From contig NC_091228.1 of the NCBI RefSeq assembly GCF_040958095.1, positions 12,267,964-12,331,963 on the forward strand: DNA of 64,000 bases, written 5' to 3'. The DNA is from Procambarus clarkii. Lineage: Eukaryota; Arthropoda; Malacostraca; Decapoda; Cambaridae. Below, piece after piece: positions 21,901 through 36,200 of the stretch. Made by a program: the position numbers and the translations under genes. Each line of letters starts with the position of its first letter. Position 1 is the stretch's first letter. The notes below the pieces were generated by a model. The model ran no database searches. It was not told the origin of the DNA and saw nothing but the letters and a program-made list of their open reading frames with translations.

Positions 21901-24900
21901 ATGAGGGTACTGGTGGTGGTAATGAGGGTACTGGTGGTGGTACTGAGGGTACTGGTGGTGGTACTGAAGGTACTGGTGGTGGTAATGAGGGTACTGGTGG
22001 TGGTGCTGAGGGTACTGGTGGTGGTACTGAAGGTACTGGTGGTGGTAATGAGGGTACTGGTGGTGGTACTGAAGGTACTGGTGGTGGTAATGAGGGTACT
22101 GGTGGTGGTACTGAAGGTACTGGTGGTGGTACTGAAGGTACTGGTGGTGGTACTGAGGGTACTGGTGGTGGTACTGAGGGTACTGGTGGTGGTACTGAAG
22201 GTACTGGTGGTGGTAATGAGGGTACTGGTGGTGGTGCTGAGGGTACTGGTGGTGGTACTGAGGGTACTGGTGGTGGTACTTAGGGTACTGGTGGTGGTAC
22301 TTAGGGTACTGGTGGTGGTACTGAAGGTACTGGTGGTGGTACTGAAGGTACTGGTGGTGGTAATGAGGGTACTGGTGGTGGTACTGAAGGTACTGGTGGT
22401 GGTACTGAGGGTACTGGTGGTGGTAATGAGGGTACTGGTGGTGGTACTGAGGGTACTGGTGGTGGTACTGAGGGTACTGGTGGTGGTACTGAGGGTACTG
22501 GTGGTGGTACTGAAGGTACTGGTGGTGGTAATGAGGGTACTGGTGGTGGTACTGAAGGTACTGGTGGTGGTACTGAGGGTACTGGTGGTGGTAATGAGGG
22601 TACTGGTGGTGGTGCTGAGGGTACTGGTGGTGGTACTGAGGGTACTGGTGGTGGTACAGAGGGTACTGGTGGTGGTACTGAAGGTACTGGTGGTGGTAAT
22701 GAAGGTACTGGTGGTGGTACTGAGGGTACTGGTGGTGGTACTGAGGGTACTGGTGGTGGTACTGAAGGTACTGGTGGTGGTACTGAGGGTACTGGTGGTG
22801 GTACTGAAGGTACTGGTGGTGGTAATGAGGGTACTGGTGGTGGTACTGAAGGTTCTGGTGGTGGTACTGAAGGTACTGGTGGTGGTACTGAGGGTACTGG
22901 TGGTGGTACTGAGGGTACTGGTGGTGGTACTGAGGGTACTGGTGGTGGTACTGAGGGTACTGGTGGTGGTACTGAAGGTACTGGTGGTGGTAATGAGGGT
23001 ACTGGTGGTGGTACTGAAGGTACTGGTGGTGGTACTGAAGGTACTGGTGGTGGTACTGAGGGTACTGGTGGTGGTACTGAGGGTACTGGTGGTGGTACTG
23101 AGGGTACTGGTGGTGGTACTGAAGGTACTGGTGGTGGTAATGAGGGTACTGGTGGTGGTAATGAGGGTACTGGTGGTGGTAATGAGGGTACTGGTGGTGG
23201 TACTGAGGGTACTGGTGGGAGTACTGAAGGTACTGGTGGTGGTAATGAGGGTACTGGTGGTGGTAATGAGGATACTAGTGGTGGTACTGAGGGTACTTGT
23301 GGTGGTACTGAAGGTACTGGTTGTGGTACTGAGGGTACTGGTGGTGGTAATGAGGGTACTGGTGGTGGTTAATGAGGGTACTGGTGGTGGTAATGAGGGT
23401 ACTGGTGGTGGTACTGAGGGTACTGGTGGTGGTACTTAGGGTACTAGTGGTGGTACTGAGGGTACTGGTGGTGGTACTGGTGGTGGTACTGAGGGTACTG
23501 GTGGTGGTACCTAGGGTACTGGTGTTGGTACTGAAGTTACTGGTGGTGGTAATGAGGATACTGGTGGTGGTAATGAGGGTACTGGTGGTGGTAATGAGGG
23601 TACTGGTGGTGGTACTGAAGGTACTGGTGGTGGTACTGAGGGTACTGGTGGTGGTACCTAGGCTACTGGTGTTGGTACTGAAGGTACTGGTGGTGGTAAT
23701 GAAGGTACTGGTGGTGGTGCTGAGGGTACTGGTGGTGGTACTGAGGGTACTGGTGGTGGTACTGAGGGTACTGGTGGTGGTACTGAAGGTACTGGTGGTG
23801 GTAATGAGGGTACTGGTGGTGGTGCTGAGGGTACTGGTGGTGGTACTGAGGGTACTGGTGGTGGTACTGAGGGTACTGGTGGTGGTACTGAAGGTACTGG
23901 TGGTGGTAATGAAGGTACTGGTGGTGGTACTGAGGGTACTGGTGGTGGTACTGAGGGTACTGGTGGTGGTACTGAAGGTACTGGTGGTGGTAATGAGGGT
24001 ACTGGTGGTGGTACTGAAGGTACTGGTGGTGGTAATGAGGGTACTGGTGGTGGTACTGAAGGTTCTGGTGGTGGTACTGAAGGTACTGGTGGTGGTACTG
24101 AGGGTACTGGTGGTGGTACTGAGGGTACTGGTGGTGGTACTGAGGGTACTGGTGGTGGTACTGAGGGTACTGGTGGTGGTACTGAAGGTACTGGTGGTGG
24201 TAATGAGGGTACTGGTGGTGGTACTGAAGGTACTGGTGGTGGTACTGAAGGTACTGGTGGTGGTACTGAGGGTACTGGTGGTGGTACTGAGGGTACTGGT
24301 GGTGGTACTGAGGGTACTGGTGGTGGTACTGAAGGTACTGGTGGTGGTAATGAGGGTTCTGGTGGTGGTAATGAGGGTACTGGTGGTGGTAATGAGGGTA
24401 CTGGTGGTGGTACTGAGGGTACTGGTGGGAGTACTGAAGGTACTGGTGGTGGTAATGAGGGTACTGGTGGTGGTAATGAGGGTACTGGTGGTGGTACTGA
24501 GGGTACTGGTGGTGGTACTGAAGGTACTGGTTGTGGTACTGAGGGTACTGGTGGTGTTAATGATGGTACTGGTGGTGGTAATGAGGGTACTGGTGGTGGT
24601 AATGAGGGTACTGGTGGTGGTACTGAGGGTACTGGTGGTGGTACTTAGGGTACTAGTGGTGGTACTGAGGGTACTGGTGGTGGTACTGAAGGTACTGGTG
24701 GTGGTAACGAGGGTACTGGTGGTGGTACTGAGGGTACTGGTGGTGGAACTGAAGGTACTGGTGGTGGTACTGAGGGTACTGGTGGTGGTACCTAGGGTAC
24801 TGGTGTTGGTACTGAAGGTACTGGTGGTGGTAATGAAGGTACTGGTGGTGGTAATGAGGGTACTGGTGGTGGTAATGAGGGTACTGATGGTGGTACTGAA

Positions 24901-27267
24901 GGTACTGGTGGTGGTACTGAGGGTACTGGTGGTGGTACCTAGGGTACTGGTGTTGGTACTGAAGGTACTGGTGGTGGTAATGAGGGTACTGGTGGTGGTA
25001 ATGAGGGTACTGGTGGTGGTAATGAGGGTACTGGTGGTGGTACTGAGGGTACTGGTAAGGGTAATGAGGGTACTGGTGGTGGTAATGAGGGTACTGGTGG
25101 TGGTAATGAGGGTACTGGTGGTGGTAATAAGGGTACTGGTGGTGGTACTGAGGGTACTGGTGGTGGTACTGAAGGTACTGGTGGTGGTAATGAGGGTACT
25201 GGTGGTGGTGCTGAGGGTACTGGTGGTGGTACCTAGGGTACTGGTGTTGGTACTGAAGGTACTGGTGGTGGTAATGAGGGTACTGGTGGTGGTAATGAGG
25301 GTACTGGTGGTGGTAAGGAGGGTACTGGTGGTGGTACTGAGGGTACTGGTGGTGGTAATGAGGGTACTGGTGGTGGTAATGAGGGTACTGGTGGTTGTAA
25401 TGAGGGTACTGGTGGTGGTAATGAGGGTACTGGTGGTGGTACTGAGGGTACTGGTGGTGGTACTGAAGGTACTGGTGGTGGTAATGAGGGTACTGGTGGT
25501 GGTGCTGAGGGTACTGGTGGTGGTACTGAAGGTACTGGTGGTGGTAATGAGGGTACTGGTGGTGGTACTGAAGGTACTGGTGGTGGTAATGCGGGTACTG
25601 GTGGTGGTACTGAAGGTACTGGTGGTGGTACTGAAGGTACTGGTGGTGGTACTGAGGGTACTGGTGGTGGTACTGAGGGTACTGGTGGTGGTACTGAAGG
25701 TACTGGTGGTGGTAATGAGGGTACTGGTGGTGGTACTGAGGGTACTGGTGGGAGTACTGAAGGTACTGGTGGTGGTAATGAGGGTACTGGTGGTGGTAAT
25801 GAGGGTACTGGTGGTGGTACTGAGGGTACTGGTGGTGGTACTGAAGGTACTGGTTGTGGTACTGAGGGTGCTGGTGGTGGTAATGAGGGTACTGGTGGTG
25901 GTAATGAGGGTACTGGTGGTGGTAATGAGGGTACTGGTGGTGGTACTGAGGGTACTGGTGGTGGTACTTAGGGTACTAGTGGTGGTACTGAGGGTACTGG
26001 TGGTGGTACTGAAGGTACTGGTGGTGGTAATGAGGGTACTGGTGGTGGTACTGAGGGTACTGGTGGTGGTACTGAAGGTACTGGTGGTGGTACTGAGGGT
26101 ACTGGTGGTGGTACCTAGGGTACTGGTGTTGGTACTGAAGGTACTGGTGGTGGTAATGAAGGTACTGGTGGTGGTAATGAGGGTACTGGTGGTGGTAATG
26201 AGGGTACTGGTGGTGGTACTGAAGGTACTGGTGGTGGTACTGAGGGTACTGGTGGTGGTACCTAGGGTACTGGTGTTGGTACTGAAGGTACTGTTGGTGG
26301 TAATGAGGGTACTGGTGGTGGTAATGAGGGTACTGGTGGTGGTAATGAGGGTACTGGTGGTGGTACTGAGGTTACTGGTGGTGGTAATGAGGGTACTGGT
26401 GGTGGTAATGAGGGTACTGGTGGTGGTAATGAGGGTACTGGTGGTGGTAATGAGGGTACTGGTGGTGGTACTGAGGGTACTGGTGGTGGTACTGAAGGTA
26501 CTGGTGGTGGTAATGAGGGTACTGGTGGTGGTGCTGAGGGTACTGGTGGTGGTACCTAGGGTACTGGTGTTGGTACTGAAGGTACTGGTGGTGGTAATGA
26601 GGGTACTGGTGGTGGTAATGAGGGTACTGGTGGTGGTAAGGAGGGTACTGGTGGTGGTACTGAGGGTACTGGTGGTGGTAATGAGGGTACTGGTGGTGGT
26701 AATGAGGGTACTGGTGGTTGTAATGAGGGTACTGGTGGTGGTAATGAGGGTACTGGTGGTGGTACTGAGGGTACTGGTGGTGGTACTGAAGGTACTGGTG
26801 GTGGTAATGAGGGTACTGGTGGTGGTGCTGAGGGTACTGGTGGTGGTACTGAAAGTACTGGTGGTGGTAATGAGGGTACTGGTGGTGGTACTGAAGGTAC
26901 TGGTGGTGGTAATGCGGGTACTGGTGGTGGTACTGAAGGTACTGGTGGTGGTAATGAGGGTACTGGTGGTGGTACTGAGGGTACTGGTGGTGGTACTGAG
27001 GGTACTGGTGGTGGTACTGAAGGTACTGGTGGTGGTAATGAGGGTACTGGTGGTGGTGCTGAGGGTACTGGTGGTGGTACTGAGGGTACTGGTGGTGGTA
27101 CTGAGGGTACTGGTGGTGGTACTGAAGGTACTGGTGGTGGTACTGAAGGTACTGGTGGTGGTAATGAGGGTACTGGTGGTGGTACTGAAGGTACTGGTGG
27201 TGGTACTGAAGGTACTGGTGGTGGTAATGAGGGTACTGGTGGTGGTGCTGAGGGTACTAGTGGTGGT

Positions 27268-30200
27268 ACTAGGGTACTGGTGGTGGTACTGAGGGTACTG
27301 GTGGTGGTACTGAAGGTACTGGTGGTGGTAATAAAGGTACTGGTGGTGGTACTGAGGGTACTGGTGGTGGTACTGAGGGTACTGGTGGTGGTACTGAAGG
27401 TACTGGTGGTGGTAATGAGGGTACTGGTGGTGGTACTGAAGGTACTGGTGGTAGTAATGAGGGTACTGGTGGTGGTACTGAAGGTACTGGTGGTGGTACT
27501 GAAGGTACTGGTGGTGGTACTGAGGGTACTGGTGGTGGTACTGAGGGTACTGGTGGTGGTACTGAGGGTACTGGTGGTGGTACTGAGGGTACTGGTGGTG
27601 GTACGGAAGGTACTGGTGGTGGTAATGAGGGTACTGGTGGTGGTACTGAAGGTACTGGTGGTGGTACTGAAGGTACTGGTGGTGGTACTGAGGGTACTGG
27701 TGGTGGTAATGAGGGTACTGGTGGTGGTACTGAGGGTACTGGTGGTGGTACTGAAGGTACTGGTGGTGGTAATGAGGGTACTGGTGGTGGTAATGAGGGT
27801 ACTGGTGGTGGTAATGAGGGTACTGGTGGTGGTAATGAGGGTACTGGTGGTGGTACTGAGGGTACTGGTGGTGGTACTGAGGGTACTGGTGGTGGTACTG
27901 AAGGTACTGGTGGTGGTAATGAGGGTACTGGTGGTGGTACTGAGGGTACTGGTGGGAGTACTGAAGGTACTGGTGGTGGTAATGAGGGTACTGTGTGGTG
28001 GTAATGAGGGTACTGGTGGTGGTAATGAGGGTACTGGTGGTGGTAATGAGGGTACTGGTGGTGGTACTGAGGGTACTGGTGGTGGTACTTAGGGTACTAG
28101 TGGTGGTACTGAGGGTACTGGTGGTGGTACTGAAGGTACTGGTGGTGGTAATGAGGGTACTGGTGGTGGTACTGAGGGTACTGGTGGTGGTACTGAAGGT
28201 ACTGGTGGTGGTACTGAGGGTACTGGTGGTGGTACCTAGGGTACTGGTGTTGGTACTGAAGGTACTGGTGGTGGTAATGAAGGTACTGGTGGTGGTAATG
28301 AGGGTACTGGTGGTGGTAATGAGGGTACTGGTGGTGGTACTGAAGGTACTGGTGGTGGTACTGAGGGTACTGGTGGTGGTACCTAGGGTACTGGTGTTGG
28401 TACTGAAGGTACTGTTGGTGGTAATGAGGGTACTGGTGGTGGTAATGAGGGTACTGGTGGTGGTAATGAGGGTACTGGTGGTGGTACTGAGGTTACTGGT
28501 GGTGGTAATGAGGGTACTGGTGGTGGTAATGAGGGTACTGGTGGTGGTAATGAGGGTACTGGTGGTGGTAATGAGGGTACTGGTGGTGGTACTGAGGGTA
28601 CTGGTGGTGGTACTGAAGGTACTGGTGGTGGTAATGAGGGTACTGGTGGTGGTGCTGAGGGTACTGGTGGTGGTACCTAGGGTACTGGTGTTGGTACTGA
28701 AGGTACTGGTGGTGGTAATGAGGGTACTGGTGGTGGTAATGAGGGTACTGGTGGTGGTAAGGAGGGTACTGTTGGTGGTACTGAGGGTACTGGTGGTGGT
28801 AATGAGGGTACTGGTGGTGGTAATGAGGGTACTGGTGGTTGTAATGAGGGTACTGGTGGTGGTAATGAGGGTACTGGTGGTGGTACTGAGGGTACTGGTG
28901 GTGGTACTGAAGGTACTGGTGGTGGTAATGAGGGTACTGGTGGTGGTGCTGAGGGTACTGGTGGTGGTACTGAAAGTACTGGTGGTGGTAATGAGGGTAC
29001 TGGTGGTGGTACTGAAGGTACTGGTGGTGGTAATGCGGGTACTGGTGGTGGTACTGAAGGTACTGGTGGTGGTAATGAGGGTACTGGTGGTGGTACTGAG
29101 GGTACTGGTGGTGGTACTGAGGGTACTGGTGGTGGTACTGAAGGTACTGGTGGTGGTAATGAGGGTACTGGTGGTGGTGCTGAGGGTACTGGTGGTGGTA
29201 CTGAGGGTACTGGTGGTGGTACTGAGGGTACTGGTGGTGGTACTGAAGGTACTGGTGGTGGTACTGAAGGTACTGGTGGTGGTAATGAGGGTACTGGTTG
29301 TGGTACTGAAGGTACTGGTGGTGGTACTGAAGGTACTGGTGGTGGTAATGAGGGTACTGGTGGTGGTGCTGAGGGTACTAGTGGTGGTACTAGGGTACTG
29401 GTGGTGGTACTGAGGGTACTGGTGGTGGTACTGAAGGTACTGGTGGTGGTAATAAAGGTACTGGTGGTGGTACTGAGGGTACTGGTGGTGGTACTGAGGG
29501 TACTGGTGGTGGTACTGAAGGTACTGGTGGTGGTAATGAGGGTACTGGTGGTGGTACTGAAGGTACTGGTGGTAGTAATGAGGGTACTGGTGGTGGTACT
29601 GAAGGTACTGGTGGTGGTACTGAAGGTACTGGTGGTGGTACTGAGGGTACTGGTGGTGGTACTGAGGGTACTGGTGGTGGTACTGAGGGTACTGGTGGTG
29701 GTACTGAGGGTACTGGTGGTGGTACGGAAGGTACTGGTGGTGGTAATGAGGGTACTGGTGGTGGTACTGAAGGTACTGGTGGTGGTACTGAAGGTACTGG
29801 TGGTGGTACTGAGGGTACTGGTGGTGGTACTGAGGGTACTGGTGGTGGTACTGAGGGTACTGGTGGTGGTACTGAAGGTACTGGTGGTGGTAATGAGGGT
29901 ACTGGTGGTGGTAATGAGGGTACTGGTGGTGGTAATGAGGGTACTGGTGGTGGTAATGAGGGTACTGGTGGTGGTAATGAGGGTACTGGTGGTGGTACTG
30001 AGGGTACTGGTGGTGGTACTGAAGGTACTGGTGGTTGTAATGAGGCTACTGGTGGTGGTGCTGAGGGTACTGGTGGTGGTACTGAAGGTACTGGTGGTGG
30101 TAATGAGGGTACTGGTGGTGGTACTGAAGGTACTGGTGGTGGTAATGAGGGTACTGGTGGTGGTACTGAAGGTACTGGTGGTGGTACTGAGGGTACTGGT

Positions 30201-33200
30201 GGTGGTACTGAAGGTACTGGTGGTGGTAATGAGGGTACTGGTGGTGGTGCTGAGGGTACTGGTGGTGGTACGGAGGGTACTGGTGGTGGTACTGAGGGTA
30301 CTGGTGGTGGTACTGAGGGTACTGGTGGTGGTACTGAGGGTACTGGTGGTGGTACGGAAGGTACTGGTGGTGGTAATGAGGGTACTGGTGGTGGTACTGA
30401 GGGTACTGGTGGTGGTACTGAGGGTACTGGTGGTGGTACTGAAGGTACTGGTGGTGGTAATGAGGGTACTGGTGGTGGTACTGAAGGTACTGGTGGTGGT
30501 AATGAGGGTACTGGTGGTGGTACTGAAGGTTCTGGTGGTGGTACTGAAGGTACTGGTGGTGGTACTGAGGGTACTGGTGGTGGTACTGAGGGTACTGGTG
30601 GTGGTACTGACGGTACTGGTGGTGGTACTGAGGGTACTGGTGGTGGTACTGAAGGTACTGGTGGTGGTAATGAGGGTACTGGTGGTGGTACTGAGGGTAC
30701 TGGTGGTGGTAATGAGGGTACTGGTGGTGGTACTGAGTGTACTGGTGGTGGTACTGAGGGTACTGGTGTTGGTACTGAAGGTACTGGTGGTGGTAATGAG
30801 GGTACTGGTGGTGGTAATGAGGGTACTGGTGGTGGTAATGAGGGTACTGGTGGTGGTACTGAGGGTACTGGTGGTGGTGCTGAGGGTACTAGTGGTGGTA
30901 CTGAGGGTACTGGTGGTGGTACTGAGGGTACTGGTGTTGGTACTGAAGGTACTGGTGGTGGTAATGAGGGTACTGGTGGTGGTAATGAGGGTACTGGTGT
31001 TGGTAATGAGGGTACTGGTGGTGGTACTGAGGGTACTGGTGGTGGTAATGAGGGTACTGGTGGTGGTAATGAGGGTACTGGTGGTAGTAATGAGGGTACT
31101 GGTGGTGGTAATGAGGGTACTGGTGGTAGTAATGAGGGTACTGGTGGTGGTAATGAGGGTACTGGTGGTGGTACTGAGGGTACTGGTGGTGGTACTGAAG
31201 GTACTGGTGGTGGTAATGAGGGTACTGGTGGTGGTACTGAGGGTACTGGTGGTGGTACTGAAGGTACTGGTGGTGGTACTGAGGGTACTGGTGGTGGTAC
31301 CTAGGGTACTGGTGTTGGTACTGAAGGTACTGGTGGTGGTAATGAAGGTACTGGTGGTGGTAATGAGGGTACTGGTGGTGGTAATGAGGGTACTGGTGGT
31401 GGTACTGAAGGTACTGGTGGTGGTACTGAGGGTACTGGTGGTGGTACCTAGGGTACTGGTGTTGGTACTGAAGGTACTGTTGGTGGTAATGAGGGTACTG
31501 GTGGTGGTAATGAGGGTACTGGTGGTGGTAATGAGGGTACTGGTGGTGGTACTGAGGTTACTGGTGGTGGTAATGAGGGTACTGGTGGTGGTAATGAGGG
31601 TACTGGTGGTGGTAATGAGGGTACTGGTGGTGGTAATGAGGGTACTGGTGGTGGTACTGAGGGTACTGGTGGTGGTACTGAAGGTACTGGTGGTGGTAAT
31701 GAGGGTACTGGTGGTGGTGCTGAGGGTACTGGTGGTGGTACCTAGGGTACTGGTGTTGGTACTGAAGGTACTGGTGGTGGTAATGAGGGTACTGGTGGTG
31801 GTAATGAGGGTACTGGTGGTGGTAAGGAGGGTACTGGTGGTGGTACTGAGGGTACTGGTGGTGGTAATGAGGGTACTGGTGGTGGTAATGAGGGTACTGG
31901 TGGTTGTAATGAGGGTACTGGTGGTGGTAATGAGGGTACTGGTGGTGGTACTGAGGGTACTGGTGGTGGTACTGAAGGTACTGGTGGTGGTAATGAGGGT
32001 ACTGGTGGTGGTGCTGAGGGTACTGGTGGTGGTACTGAAAGTACTGGTGGTGGTAATGAGGGTACTGGTGGTGGTACTGAAGGTACTGGTGGTGGTAATG
32101 CGGGTACTGGTGGTGGTACTGAAGGTACTGGTGGTGGTAATGAGGGTACTGGTGGTGGTACTGAGGGTACTGGTGGTGGTACTGAGGGTACTGGTGGTGG
32201 TACTGAGGGTACTGGTGGTGGTACGGAAGGTACTGGTGGTGGTAATGAGGGTACTGGTGGTGGTACTGAAGGTACTGGTGGTGGTACTGAAGGTACTGGT
32301 GGTGGTACTGAGGGTACTGGTGGTGGTACTGAGGGTACTGGTGGTGGTACTGAGGGTACTGGTGGTGGTACTGAAGGTACTGGTGGTGGTAATGAGGGTA
32401 CTGGTGGTGGTAATGAGGGTACTGGTGGTGGTAATGAGGGTACTGGTGGTGGTAATGAGGGTACTGGTGGTGGTAATGAGGGTACTGGTGGTGGTACTGA
32501 GGGTACTGGTGGTGGTACTGAAGGTACTGGTGGTTGTAATGAGGCTACTGGTGGTGGTGCTGAGGGTACTGGTGGTGGTACTGAAGGTACTGGTGGTGGT
32601 AATGAGGGTACTGGTGGTGGTACTGAAGGTACTGGTGGTGGTAATGAGGGTACTGGTGGTGGTACTGAAGGTACTGGTGGTGGTACTGAGGGTACTGGTG
32701 GTGGTACTGAAGGTACTGGTGGTGGTAATGAGGGTACTGGTGGTGGTGCTGAGGGTACTGGTGGTGGTACGGAGGGTACTGGTGGTGGTACTGAGGGTAC
32801 TGGTGGTGGTACTGAGGGTACTGGTGGTGGTACTGAGGGTACTGGTGGTGGTACGGAAGGTACTGGTGGTGGTAATGAGGGTACTGGTGGTGGTACTGAG
32901 GGTACTGGTGGTGGTACTGAGGGTACTGGTGGTGGTACTGAAGGTACTGGTGGTGGTAATGAGGGTACTGGTGGTGGTACTGAAGGTACTGGTGGTGGTA
33001 ATGAGGGTACTGGTGGTGGTACTGATGGTTCTGGTGGTGGTACTGAAGGTACTGGTGGTGGTACTGAGGGTACTGGTGGTGGTACTGAGGGTACTGGTGG
33101 TGGTACTGACGGTACTGGTGGTGGTACTGAGGGTACTGGTGGTGGTACTGAAGGTACTGGTGGTGGTAATGAGGGTACTGGTGGTGGTACTGAGGGTACT

Positions 33201-36200
33201 GGTGGTGGTAATGAGGGTACTGGTGGTGGTGCTGAGGGTACTAGTGGTGGTACTAGGGTACTGGTGGTGGTACTGAGGGTACTGGTGGTGGTACTGAAGG
33301 TACTGGTGGTGGTAATAAAGGTACTGGTGGTGGTACTGAGGGTACTGGTGGTGGTACTGAGGGTACTGGTGGTGGTACTGAAGGTACTGGTGGTGGTAAT
33401 GAGGGTACTGGTGGTGGTACTGAAGGTACTGGTGGTAGTAATGAGGGTACTGGTGGTGGTACTGAAGGTACTGGTGGTGGTACTGAAGGTACTGGTGGTG
33501 GTACTGAGGGTACTGGTGGTGGTACTGAGGGTACTGGTGGTGGTACTGAGGGTACTGGTGGTGGTACTGAGGGTACTGGTGGTGGTACGGAAGGTACTGG
33601 TGGTGGTAATGAGGGTACTGGTGGTGGTACTGAAGGTACTGGTGGTGGTACTGAAGGTACTGGTGGTGGTACTGAGGGTACTGGTGGTGGTAATGAGGGT
33701 ACTGGTGGTGGTACTGAGGGTACTGGTGGTGGTACTGAAGGTACTGGTGGTGGTAATGAGGGTACTGGTGGTGGTAATGAGGGTACTGGTGGTGGTAATG
33801 AGGGTACTGGTGGTGGTAATGAGGGTACTGGTGGTGGTACTGAGGGTACTGGTGGTGGTACTGAGGGTACTGGTGGTGGTACTGAAGGTACTGGTGGTGG
33901 TAATGAGGGTACTGGTGGTGGTACTGAGGGTACTGGTGGGAGTACTGAAGGTACTGGTGGTGGTAATGAGGGTACTGGTGGTGGTAATGAGGGTACTGGT
34001 GGTGGTAATGAGGGTACTGGTGGTGGTAATGAGGGTACTGGTGGTGGTACTGAGGGTACTGGTGGTGGTACTTAGGGTACTAGTGGTGGTACTGAGGGTA
34101 CTGGTGGTGGTACTGAAGGTACTGGTGGTGGTAATGAGGGTACTGGTGGTGGTACTGAGGGTACTGGTGGTGGTACTGAAGGTACTGGTGGTGGTACTGA
34201 GGGTACTGGTGGTGGTACCTAGGGTACTGGTGTTGGTACTGAAGGTACTGGTGGTGGTAATGAAGGTACTGGTGGTGGTAATGAGGGTACTGGTGGTGGT
34301 AATGAGGGTACTGGTGGTGGTACTGAAGGTACTGGTGGTGGTACTGAGGGTACTGGTGGTGGTACCTAGGGTACTGGTGTTGGTACTGAAGGTACTGTTG
34401 GTGGTAATGAGGGTACTGGTGGTGGTAATGAGGGTACTGGTGGTGGTAATGAGGGTACTGGTGGTGGTACTGAGGTTACTGGTGGTGGTAATGAGGGTAC
34501 TGGTGGTGGTAATGAGGGTACTGGTGGTGGTAATGAGGGTACTGGTGGTGGTAATGAGGGTACTGGTGGTGGTACTGAGGGTACTGGTGGTGGTACTGAA
34601 GGTACTGGTGGTGGTAATGAGGGTACTGGTGGTGGTGCTGAGGGTACTGGTGGTGGTACCTAGGGTACTGGTGTTGGTACTGAAGGTACTGGTGGTGGTA
34701 ATGAGGGTACTGGTGGTGGTAATGAGGGTACTGGTGGTGGTAAGGAGGGTACTGTTGGTGGTACTGAGGGTACTGGTGGTGGTAATGAGGGTACTGGTGG
34801 TGGTAATGAGGGTACTGGTGGTTGTAATGAGGGTACTGGTGGTGGTAATGAGGGTACTGGTGGTGGTACTGAGGGTACTGGTGGTGGTACTGAAGGTACT
34901 GGTGGTGGTAATGAGGGTACTGGTGGTGGTGCTGAGGGTACTGGTGGTGGTACTGAAAGTACTGGTGGTGGTAATGAGGGTACTGGTGGTGGTACTGAAG
35001 GTACTGGTGGTGGTAATGCGGGTACTGGTGGTGGTACTGAAGGTACTGGTGGTGGTAATGAGGGTACTGGTGGTGGTACTGAGGGTACTGGTGGTGGTAC
35101 TGAGGGTACTGGTGGTGGTACTGAAGGTACTGGTGGTGGTAATGAGGGTACTGGTGGTGGTGCTGAGGGTACTGGTTGTGGTACTGAGGGTACTGGTGGT
35201 GGTACTGAGGGTACTGGTGGTGGTACTGAAGGTACTGGTGGTGGTACTGAAGGTACTGGTGGTGGTAATGAGGGTACTGGTTGTGGTACTGAAGGTACTG
35301 GTGGTGGTACTGAAGGTACTGGTGGTGGTAATGAGGGTACTGGTGGTGGTGCTGAGGGTACTAGTGGTGGTACTAGGGTACTGGTGGTGGTACTGAGGGT
35401 ACTGGTGGTGGTACTGAAGGTACTGGTGGTGGTAATAAAGGTACTGGTGGTGGTACTGAGGGTACTGGTGGTGGTACTGAGGGTACTGGTGGTGGTACTG
35501 AAGGTACTGGTGGTGGTAATGAGGGTACTGGTGGTGGTACTGAAGGTACTGGTGGTAGTAATGAGGGTACTGGTGGTGGTACTGAAGGTACTGGTGGTGG
35601 TACTGAAGGTACTGGTGGTGGTACTGAGGGTACTGGTGGTGGTACTGAGGGTACTGGTGGTGGTACTGAGGGTACTGGTGGTGGTACTGAGGGTACTGGT
35701 GGTGGTACGGAAGGTACTGGTGGTGGTAATGAGGGTACTGGTGGTGGTACTGAAGGTACTGGTGGTGGTACTGAAGGTACTGGTGGTGGTACTGAGGGTA
35801 CTGGTGGTGGTACTGAGGGTACTGGTGGTGGTACTGAGGGTACTGGTGGTGGTACTGAAGGTACTGGTGGTGGTAATGAGGGTACTGGTGGTGGTAATGA
35901 GGGTACTGGTGGTGGTAATGAGGGTACTGGTGGTGGTAATGAGGGTACTGGTGGTGGTAATGAGGGTACTGGTGGTGGTACTGAGGGTACTGGTGGTGGT
36001 ACTGAAGGTACTGGTGGTTGTAATGAGGCTACTGGTGGTGGTGCTGAGGGTACTGGTGGTGGTACTGAAGGTACTGGTGGTGGTAATGAGGGTACTGGTG
36101 GTGGTACTGAAGGTACTGGTGGTGGTAATGAGGGTACTGGTGGTGGTACTGAAGGTACTGGTGGTGGTACTGAGGGTACTGGTGGTGGTACTGAAGGTAC